A stretch of DNA of 5,450 nucleotides from the NCBI GenBank assembly GCA_900757235.1, contig CAAENB010000010.1:1-5450 (forward strand). The letters run 5' to 3'. Source of the stretch: an uncultured Collinsella sp. Lineage in GTDB: Bacteria; Actinomycetota; Coriobacteriia; Coriobacteriales; Coriobacteriaceae. Positions 1 to 4,736 of this stretch are shown here, one piece after another. Positions within the stretch are counted from its first letter, which is position 1. Every line of letters starts with the position of its first letter. The notes under the pieces were generated by a model that made no database searches, had not been told where the DNA came from, and saw only the letters and a list, made by a program, of their open reading frames with translations. The position numbers were made by a program, and so were the translations under genes.

Positions 1-468
1 CTTGAACATGCAGGCTGCCACCTCGGGCGTGGCGCTGCGGGCGGCGAGCATCATCGTCTGCGCGGCAATGCCCGTGTCGACCTCGGTAATGGGAGCGGCA
101 GGCTTGCCCGGAACGGCGCGCTCGGCCAGAATCGCGATATAGCCGGTCGGGCGCTCGCCCTCGGCAGGACCCGGCCAATCCTTAAACGCGCCGGCCCATG
201 CAAGCTCATCAAATACACGCACGCAATCCTCGGCACCGCTCACCACATGAAAACGAAGACGCTGAGCATTGGCACCACACGGGGTCAGGTGCGCCAGCTC
301 CGCCAGCTCAAGCAAAAACTCGCGCGGCACGCGCATAGACTCGTCAAAACGGCGGCACGTACGGGCACGACGGACCAGCGCATCAAACGCGTCCAAGCCG
401 AGCTTTTCGCAACCCTGCCCTGCCATCGATTCGACACTCGACGGTGCCTCGGGAACTGCTTCGTTCAT
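1..468 (-). CDS. Nitroreductase-family FMN protein, C-terminal part outside window
   Basis: Likely an FMN-dependent NAD(P)H oxidoreductase of the nitroreductase superfamily, acting in the cytoplasm; the substrate cannot be read from sequence. The frame is open for 156 codons from the ATG at 468 to base 1, so the C-terminus is missing. Visible family features: the N-terminal FMN-phosphate-binding arginine cluster (RRARTCRRF, residues 33-41), the segment LTPCGANAQRLRFHVV (61-76) matching the usual 'sa.N.Qp.rf.vv' block, and DTGIAAQTMMLAARS (131-145), matching the helix that starts 'd.Gia.q.mmLaA'. About 25 residues precede the domain, slightly longer than usual. The start is supported by the motif positions and a G-rich stretch (GGGGG) about 6 bases upstream, a modest ribosome site. 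A DtxR-like dyad lies 28 bp upstream of the ATG. The family is secure, the physiological role is not. Confidence 0.85.
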   Translation of the reverse strand, partial: MNEAVPEAPSSVESMAGQGCEKLGLDAFDALVRRARTCRRFDESMRVPREFLLELAELAHLTPCGANAQRLRFHVVSGAEDCVRVFDELAWAGAFKDWPGPAEGERPTGYIAILAERAVPGKPAAPITEVDTGIAAQTMMLAARSATPEVAACMFK

Positions 469-496
469 AGGAACCCCCAATACAAGCCAATTGTCC

Positions 497-515
497 TTAG
501 GAAAATCTAACCTAA
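497..515 (-). promoter_or_regulatory. DtxR/IdeR-like iron box over the nitroreductase promoter
   Basis: On the minus strand this reads TTAGGTTAGATTTTCCTAA, a dyad with perfect TTAGG/CCTAA arms. Compared from memory with the DtxR/IdeR consensus TTAGGTTAGSCTAACCTAA it matches 15 of 19 positions, including the entire left half. The box contains a candidate -10 (TTAGAT, 510-505) with a poor -35 (TTCGTT) 17 bp upstream, so a bound repressor would block transcription of the nitroreductase gene. A further half-site pair (CCTA..TAGG, 511-523) overlaps it. The match is seen directly; metal-dependent control is inferred. Confidence 0.5.
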
Positions 516-703
516 AACGTAGGCAATAACGAACAGGGCTGCAATGTTCTACACCTGTTGAATAGAAAATCGCGACGTGGGGAACAACGGGAACAATTCG
601 GGACCTTTGGGTTACGTTTCGCCTTCCCCGACCCATACGCCAGCGCCTTTAGGCGATACTGGTTGTGACGATCAAGGCTTACGCCGCACGGAAAGGAGAC
701 ATT

Positions 704-1306
704 ATGGGCATCTTTAAGAACGATGACCAAAAATCGAGCCAGTTTGGATTTGACGAGAAAAGCATGGCGGGCAAAGCCGTCAAGGCCGTACGCTGGATCT
801 ACGCCATCACGGGCGTCTTAGCACTCATTGCTGGTATCGCGCTGCTTTTTGCACCCGCCAAGTCCCTCGTCTTTTTGACGACCGTCCTGGGTTTTTACTT
901 TGTAATCACTGCTGCCATCAGACTGTTCACTGCCATTTTTGAGCCGCTGCTGCCCACCGGCTGGCGCGTGACGAGCATCATCTCCAACCTACTCATTATC
1001 TTGGGCGGCGTCATAATCCTGCGCAACCAGGCCTTCTCGACCGCGACGCTCACCACGATGGTGGTTATCGTGGCCGGCTTTGGCTGGATTGTCGAAGGTG
1101 TCATGTCCATTCTGGAGTCCGAGCTTTCGTCCAACCGCGCCCTCGCCATCCTGAGCGGCGCACTTTCCATCATCGCCGGCATGTTCGTGTTTATCTATCC
1201 GCTGTGGTCGGCCAAGATGCTCGTCATCTTTAGCGGCGCCGCGCTGCTGGTGTTTGGCGTAACGCTGATTGTTCGCGCTATTCAATTTGGCAAACTGGTG
1301 CACTAG
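704..1306 (+). CDS. HdeD/DUF308 family six-helix membrane protein
   Basis: A 200-residue integral membrane protein of the HdeD (DUF308) type. In enterobacteria HdeD is linked to acid resistance; the role here is unknown. After a hydrophilic N-terminus (1-25) there are six hydrophobic segments at about 31-50, 54-78, 89-107, 113-137, 145-165 and 170-192, in three helical hairpins with short charged connectors (RNQ at 107-109, ESELSSNR at 138-145). This three-hairpin layout and the length (about 190-200) fit the family. The ATG at 704 is chosen because AGGAG (694-698) lies 5 bases upstream; an in-frame ATG at 665 has no such site and would add 13 polar residues. The stop TAG directly abuts the next gene's ATG, so the two are probably co-transcribed and translationally coupled. 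Confidence 0.85.
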   Translation: MGIFKNDDQKSSQFGFDEKSMAGKAVKAVRWIYAITGVLALIAGIALLFAPAKSLVFLTTVLGFYFVITAAIRLFTAIFEPLLPTGWRVTSIISNLLIILGGVIILRNQAFSTATLTTMVVIVAGFGWIVEGVMSILESELSSNRALAILSGALSIIAGMFVFIYPLWSAKMLVIFSGAALLVFGVTLIVRAIQFGKLVH

Positions 1307-1789
1307 ATGCCGCGAACGCTCTTTATTGATGCCGACGCCTGCCCGGTCACGCGCGAGTCGATTGACTGCGCGCGGCGGGCGGGCGTCGCCGTTGTTATCG
1401 CCGGCAACAGCACGCAAAACCTGGAACGGCACATTCGCCGCGACGACCCGCGCGATGCCGAGCACGCGCGACGCGGCTTTTGGGTCACGACGCTCGACGT
1501 GAGCGTGGGCGCCGACAGCGCCGACTTTGCCATTGTCGAACGCCTGCAGGCGGGCGACGTGGTCGTGACGCAGGACATTGGCTTGGCGAGCATGGTGCTC
1601 GGGCGCGATGCCGCCGCTATCGGTGTGCGCGGGCGCGTCTACGACAAAGCAACCATCGACATGCAGCTGTTTATTCGCCACGAGGAAAAGAAGGTACGCC
1701 GCGCCGGCGGACGCACTCGCGGTCCGGCAGCATTTACCAGCGAAGACCGCGCCCGCTTTAAACGCAACCTCACCGAGTTGCTGCACTAA
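1307..1789 (+). CDS. YaiI/YqxD family (DUF188) PIN-like protein
   Basis: A 160-residue soluble protein of the YaiI/YqxD (DUF188, PF02639) family, which has a PIN/NYN-like fold with conserved acidic residues; no reaction is established to my knowledge. Signatures: IDADACPV (7-14), the acidic GADSADFAIVERL (68-80), GDVVVTQDIGLA (83-94), and the basic C-terminal block with RxxGGRTRGP (131-140) followed by FTSEDRARFKRNL (143-155). Length agrees with the usual 145-160. Residues 38-60 between the first two blocks are Arg/Asp-rich and seem longer than in typical members. Its ATG is contiguous with the stop of the HdeD-like gene (TAGATG) and there is no clear Shine-Dalgarno sequence, so translation likely depends on ribosomes finishing the upstream gene. 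A strong terminator begins 2 bases after the stop. Confidence 0.92.
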   Translation: MPRTLFIDADACPVTRESIDCARRAGVAVVIAGNSTQNLERHIRRDDPRDAEHARRGFWVTTLDVSVGADSADFAIVERLQAGDVVVTQDIGLASMVLGRDAAAIGVRGRVYDKATIDMQLFIRHEEKKVRRAGGRTRGPAAFTSEDRARFKRNLTELLH

Positions 1790-1791
1790 CC

Positions 1792-1830
1792 AAGGTAGAT
1801 TTTTGAGACATGCCTAAAATCTACCTTTTT
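1792..1830 (+). terminator. Intrinsic terminator of the HdeD-YaiI unit
   Basis: A perfect 12-bp stem, AAGGTAGATTTT (1792-1803) with AAAATCTACCTT (1816-1827), a 12-base loop, and a T run to 1830 followed by GTTTT. It begins 2 bases after the DUF188 stop codon. Because the stem foot is A/T-rich it may be only moderately efficient alone, but a second terminator follows 40 bp later. Confidence 0.8.
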
Positions 1831-1870
1831 GTTTTGAGCGGTGTGAGCGCTCGGAATCCATGGCTCAACA

Positions 1871-1945
1871 AAAAACGGGCTTCAAAATGCCATGCGTCGC
1901 CGCATTGCGCAGGCGCTGAGCATGGCTATTTGAAGCCCATTTTTT
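1871..1945. terminator. Bidirectional terminator between convergent units
   Basis: Outer arms GGGCTTCAAA (1877-1886) and TTTGAAGCCC (1929-1938) pair perfectly. After a 2x2 internal mismatch, GCCATGC (1889-1895) pairs with GCATGGC (1920-1926), above a GC-rich loop. A six-T run follows on the plus strand (1940-1945) and six A's precede on the left (1870-1875), giving a T run on the minus strand. It lies 15 bases downstream of the permease stop, so its main job is ending that transcript, with back-up for the rightward unit. Confidence 0.85.
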
Positions 1946-1953
1946 AGGCCCAC

Positions 1954-3042
1954 TTAGAGGCCAACGGCGGAGAGGATGAGGCCCCAGCCAGCGCCGATGA
2001 CGTACATCATGATCAGGAACACGGCATTTTCGCGGGCGCTGCGGTTGGTGCGGAACAGCACCAGATAACCCACGCCGGCGGAAATGAGCGTGCCGGCGAG
2101 CATCGGCGCCAGTTGCAGCGCGCCTTCCAGATACAGCTGTGTAATGACCACGCTCGCCGAGCAATTGGGAATCAGCCCGACAAGCGCCGAGCCCAGGACA
2201 GCGAGTGTCTCGTTGCCGCGCAGGAACTGCTCGATCGCGGACTCGCCGAACGTCTCGAGCACGGCGACCAGAATCAGCGTCACCAGAAAAATGAATACCG
2301 AGACCTGCACGGTGTGCGAGATCGCACTGCGGATGATCGACAGGACAGGCGTCCCTTCGTGGGAGTGAGAGTGACCGTGACCATCATGGTGTTCATGTTC
2401 GCCCTCATGACCGTGATCGTGGCCATGTCCGTGTTCGTGCTCGTCCTCGTCTTCATCACAACCGCAATGGTCGCGCTCGCACAGCTCGTGGATGTGGTCG
2501 GCGCTCACGCCTGCCTCGGCCACCTCGTCGATGATGTCACCGCCGCTGTGGTCGTCGTGCGCGCAGTTCACGTGGGCCGGGTTGGCCGCGGTTCCCAGCA
2601 CGGTACGGCGAATCGCCGCGTGCGCGCGGGCGTTACGGCGCAGGCCGCGAATGGCAGCGTCCACGATAAAACCCGTGACCAGTGCGATCAGCGCTTTCGA
2701 AGCCAAAAGCATCGCCATAGTCTGCACGGGAACCTGCTCGGCAAGCAACAGCGGCAGCATCTCATCGGAGGTCGAAAGGAACACCGCCACCAACGTGCCC
2801 AAGGTCACGACACGGCCGGCGTACAGCGTTGCTGCCATGGCCGAAAATCCGCACTGCGGCACCATGCCCAGCAGCGAGCCAACCACGGGACCCGCAGCGC
2901 CGGCGCGCTTGATAGCGCCGTTGACGCGGTCGCCCGCAACGTGCTCAAGTGTCTCGAGAGCAAGATACGTCACCAACAAAAACGGCACCAGCGACAGCGT
3001 GTCCTTGCCGGCGTCGAGCAGAATATCAATCAGTAAATCCAT
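1954..3042 (-). CDS. ArsP_2-type putative heavy-metal/manganese exporter permease
   Basis: A 362-residue inner-membrane permease recognised as the 'putative 10TM heavy-metal exporter' type (ArsP_2, PF11449), variously annotated as arsenic efflux protein or manganese transporter; the substrate is not established from sequence. Two membrane halves (about 11-130 and 235-360) share a motif: GMVPQCGFS (59-67) with LYAG (73-76), and GLIPNCSAS (289-297) with LYLEG (303-307), indicating an internal duplication. The N-terminal half also has STSDEMLP (90-97), charged residues inside a hydrophobic region. The halves are joined by a hydrophilic loop (135-232) with Cys at 160, 188, 193 and 195, an acidic run, and 13 His in 202-228, a plausible metal-binding site. 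AAAGG lies 11 bases before the ATG, slightly far. It is divergent from the exonuclease gene, with a promoter and two dyads upstream, and a terminator just past its stop. Confidence 0.85.
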   Translation of the reverse strand: MDLLIDILLDAGKDTLSLVPFLLVTYLALETLEHVAGDRVNGAIKRAGAAGPVVGSLLGMVPQCGFSAMAATLYAGRVVTLGTLVAVFLSTSDEMLPLLLAEQVPVQTMAMLLASKALIALVTGFIVDAAIRGLRRNARAHAAIRRTVLGTAANPAHVNCAHDDHSGGDIIDEVAEAGVSADHIHELCERDHCGCDEDEDEHEHGHGHDHGHEGEHEHHDGHGHSHSHEGTPVLSIIRSAISHTVQVSVFIFLVTLILVAVLETFGESAIEQFLRGNETLAVLGSALVGLIPNCSASVVITQLYLEGALQLAPMLAGTLISAGVGYLVLFRTNRSARENAVFLIMMYVIGAGWGLILSAVGL

Positions 3043-3085
3043 GACGGATGGAACCTTTCGTGTCTTTCGGCAGCATTGTAAAAGT

Positions 3086-3102
3086 CCTAGCGGTCAACTA
3101 GG
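3086..3102. promoter_or_regulatory. Operator-like dyad over the permease start site
   Basis: CCTAGCGGTCAACTAGG: perfect CCTAG/CTAGG arms with an additional symmetric G/C pair around the central base. It covers the predicted transcription start (about 3098) of the leftward permease promoter, a typical repressor position. It could also fold as a 5-bp RNA hairpin, but only if transcription began further upstream. No specific regulator is recognised. Confidence 0.4.
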
Positions 3103-3104
3103 GT

Positions 3105-3132
3105 ATTGTAGTTGTCCCGGGCGCGGTGCCAA
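3105..3132 (-). promoter_or_regulatory. Sigma70-type promoter for the metal permease
   Basis: On the minus strand, TTGGCA (3132-3127) and TACAAT (3110-3105) are separated by 16 bp; each hexamer matches the housekeeping consensus at 5 of 6 positions. It predicts a start near 3098 and a 5' UTR of about 55 bases, too short for a yybP-ykoY manganese riboswitch. The two flanking dyads make regulation at this promoter likely. Confidence 0.6.
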
Positions 3133-3153
3133 TAGTTGCCTATGGTAAACTAT
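3132..3153. promoter_or_regulatory. 22-bp imperfect dyad in the divergent intergenic region
   Basis: Arms ATAGTT (3132-3137) and AACTAT (3148-3153) are perfectly complementary, and inner positions add two more symmetric pairs, so 16 of 22 bases are palindromic. Its left edge coincides with the end of the permease -35, and its right part overlaps TATCAT (3151-3156), a candidate -10 for the exonuclease gene, so one bound protein could affect both directions. The core (TTGCCTATGG..AAAC) recalls Bacillus MntR sites (TTTGCCTTAAGGAAAC type) with altered spacing; this comparison is from memory. Confidence 0.4.
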
Positions 3154-3213
3154 CATCTCGCCATAACTCAGTAACCTCGAGCCGCACAACGCGGCCCGTC
3201 CAAGGAGTAGCAT

Positions 3214-4182
3214 ATGAACGTATCGCAAGCACTCGAATACGAGCGCCAGCCGTTTATCCCCATGTTTATCTACGGCGACCACGGCGCCATGGAGTCCGAG
3301 CGCCAGAAGGGCGAGGAGGCCCTCAAGGTGCTCGAGACCGAGTACTTTACCGCCGAGGGCGACCCCGGCTTCGACTTTGCCACCGTGCGCGACCTGGCCG
3401 ACCGCAACCGCGACCTGTGCGACCAGATTGGCGAGGCGCGTCTGCGCAACGTGACGCCCGCGACGCTCTCGCGCGGCCTGTCCGATGCCGACACCTGCGC
3501 CGCCATCGGCAAGATGCAAAAGCGCACCGCCGCGTCCGTTATGCGCGAAATCCGCGGCGACCGCGACGCGCTCGGCGTGGCCTACGCCCGCAAGCCCATC
3601 CAGGGCACCGTGCTCGGTATCGACATCGAGACCACCGGCCGTGCACCCGAGCGCGGCTATATCATCAACGTGGGCTGGGAGATCATGGAGCTCACCAGCG
3701 ACGCCGTCCCGCATGACGCCGAGGCACACTACTGCGGCCTGCCCGACATCTACCGCGGCGAAGATGTGCCGCTGTCGAATATCCACCACATTACCTGGGA
3801 CGACATCGACGGCAAAACGCCCTTCCGCGAGAACAAGGAGCTGCAAAAGCAGCTGCTCAAGCTTATGAAGAAGTACCCGTACATGGCGCATAACGCCGCC
3901 TTTGAGGACAGCTGGTTCAAGATTCACCTGGACGGTTACGCCGAGGCACGCCGCGCGGGTAAGATCATCGTCATCGACTCGCGCCAGATCTGCCGCAGCC
4001 TGGACGCCGACGTGCGCTCGCTCCCCCGCGAGTCCGCCCCCGCCGCGCTCGAGAACTGGGCACGCCGTCGCGGCACCCTCGCGCCCGACGCCAACGAGCA
4101 GCATCTGGGTCTGGACGACACCGACCTCATGCTCCGCACGGTACAGGCCGAGTTCAACCTCAAGAACCTGTTTGCGAAATAA
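3214..4182 (+). CDS. DnaQ-like DEDDh 3'-5' exonuclease
   Basis: A 322-residue soluble protein with a C-terminal RNase-T/DnaQ-type exonuclease domain (about 131-318), which would remove nucleotides from DNA or RNA 3' ends using two metal ions. Exo I is GIDIETTG (135-142; D137, E139). Exo II is HNAAFEDSW (226-234), where the usual 'HNAxFD' Asp is Glu231 with Asp232 next to it. Exo III is HLGLDDTD (297-304), with H297 and D302 in the DEDDh H-x4-D spacing. Residues 1-130 form a charged, mostly helical extension with no domain I recognise; a small nucleic-acid or partner-binding role is possible. The start is fixed by AAGGAG (3202-3207), 6 bases before the ATG. It is transcribed divergently from the metal permease and followed by a hairpin terminator. 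It may be a stand-alone exonuclease in repair or RNA turnover rather than the replicative proofreader; the sequence does not decide. Confidence 0.85.
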   Translation: MNVSQALEYERQPFIPMFIYGDHGAMESERQKGEEALKVLETEYFTAEGDPGFDFATVRDLADRNRDLCDQIGEARLRNVTPATLSRGLSDADTCAAIGKMQKRTAASVMREIRGDRDALGVAYARKPIQGTVLGIDIETTGRAPERGYIINVGWEIMELTSDAVPHDAEAHYCGLPDIYRGEDVPLSNIHHITWDDIDGKTPFRENKELQKQLLKLMKKYPYMAHNAAFEDSWFKIHLDGYAEARRAGKIIVIDSRQICRSLDADVRSLPRESAPAALENWARRRGTLAPDANEQHLGLDDTDLMLRTVQAEFNLKNLFAK

Positions 4183-4247
4183 CCGATCCATCTGCGGGAG
4201 CGCCTGCCAGGCACAGTGCAATCCGTCTGGACGCACCGGCACGCAGT

Positions 4248-4284
4248 AAACTAGGGCGCAGTCTTATGGCTGCACCCTAGTTTT
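4248..4284 (+). terminator. Intrinsic terminator after the exonuclease gene
   Basis: AAACTAGGG (4248-4256) pairs with CCCTAGTTT (4275-4283); after one C/A mismatch, GCAG (4258-4261) pairs with CTGC (4270-4273) around an 8-base loop. Four T's (4281-4284) end it, a short tract, but the stem is strong. It lies 65 bases after the exonuclease stop. Confidence 0.75.
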
Positions 4285-4516
4285 AATCAAAACGAGCAAA
4301 TACGCATGCTTCACATAGTCGGCAGATTGGCCCACCTACTTTTTTCGAGTTGTTCGGCCAGCTGAACCACTAGTCGAGGCCCCTTGAACCGCAATCGAGC
4401 GCTATAGTCGCCCCAATTTCGCAACCAAGCCCTATAAATCTACCTGAATCAATTCGAATAAGACGTTGCGATCACACCATTCGTATAGGATAAGGCCGAA
4501 TAACTCAAATTATGTT

Positions 4517-4581
4517 GGTGAGGCATCTGAGCGGTCGGCAAAAACGCTTAGAAGCTACGAATCCGCAACTAAAGTTCACCA
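4517..4581 (+). other. Degenerate tRNA-Ser-like sequence
   Basis: GGTGAGG (4517-4523), two bases, then TCTGAGCGGTC (4526-4536) matches the acceptor strand and D-arm of a bacterial tRNA-Ser in the right spacing; only positions 8-9 (CA for the usual TG) differ. Further on come CGAATCC (4558-4564), as in a T-loop, and TTCACCA (4575-4581), which can pair with GGTGAG as an acceptor (one G-U). The anticodon and variable arms are not formed and total length (65) is far below the about 90 of tRNA-Ser. It is therefore not a functional tRNA; a pseudo-tRNA or attachment-site relic is possible, and chance is not excluded. Confidence 0.3.
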
Positions 4582-4585
4582 AAAT

Positions 4586-4624
4586 GGGGCAGCCGACAGA
4601 AACCTCCCCAGCCGAAGCTGCCCC
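4586..4624. other. GC-rich element with two exclusive hairpins
   Basis: GGGGCAGC (4586-4593) is perfectly complementary to GCTGCCCC (4617-4624), giving an 8-bp stem. GCTG (4617-4620) can instead pair with CAGC (4609-4612); on the minus strand this makes a C(UUCG)G tetraloop hairpin. The long stem on the minus strand is followed by ATTTTGG, a weak terminator-like tail. Arms compete for the same bases, as in attenuators, but no gene lies appropriately downstream on the minus strand. Confidence 0.4.
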
Positions 4625-4736
4625 CCCCTCAATACGACAGCTCAAAAACCCACCGTTCGCAGAAGATAAGCCGCGCCCCAATACCGTTGCCCGAAGTTTC
4701 GAGCGTATATGGCGTCCGCTATGCCATCATGCGCGT

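Larger units (their letters stand above)
4285..4736. other. Gene-poor A+T-richer block upstream of the hypothetical gene
   Basis: About 450 bp without a convincing gene. Sampled lines are 42-55% GC, against about 72% in a sampled line of the exonuclease gene. Overlapping open frames exist on the plus strand (from 4466 and 4512) but have no ribosome-binding site, no recognisable domain and odd composition. Contents that can be pointed to are the tRNA-Ser-like stretch at 4517-4581, a perfect AACT-AA-AGTT dyad (4567-4576), and the GC-rich hairpin pair at 4586-4624. I see no convincing promoter. Non-coding or decayed accessory DNA, possibly a dispersed repeat, is the best description. Confidence 0.5.

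Noticed and set aside
989..1786. Long minus-strand open frame across the HdeD-like and DUF188 genes
   Set aside because: It is antisense to two genes with clear family signatures; its His/Arg/Ala-rich composition is what an antisense frame of GC-rich coding DNA gives.
2356..2466. CRISPR-like or tandem DNA repeat suggested by repeating cat/gtg/cgt triplets
   Set aside because: The periodicity is the HxH codon pattern of the permease loop; there are no spacers or constant repeat units.
2113..3036. Long plus-strand open frame opposite the permease
   Set aside because: Antisense shadow of the permease; it has no domain and no ribosome site, and the permease has membrane motifs, a promoter and a terminator.
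3043..3098. Manganese riboswitch (yybP-ykoY) upstream of the metal permease
   Set aside because: The predicted leader is about 55 bases and lacks room for, or any visible sign of, the two-legged aptamer.
4192..4217. GCCT/AGGC mini-hairpin after the exonuclease stop
   Set aside because: Only 4 bp with no T run; the real terminator is the long stem at 4248-4284.
3094..4242. 382-codon minus-strand frame opposite the exonuclease
   Set aside because: Longer than the exonuclease itself, but Val/Ala/Gly-rich without motifs, while the plus strand shows all three Exo motifs and a strong Shine-Dalgarno sequence.
4512..4736. In-frame 75-codon N-terminal extension of the truncated hypothetical gene
   Set aside because: It covers the tRNA-like and hairpin sequences, has Pro/Arg-rich composition with no ribosome site, and the family-like sequence begins only at the ATG at 4737.
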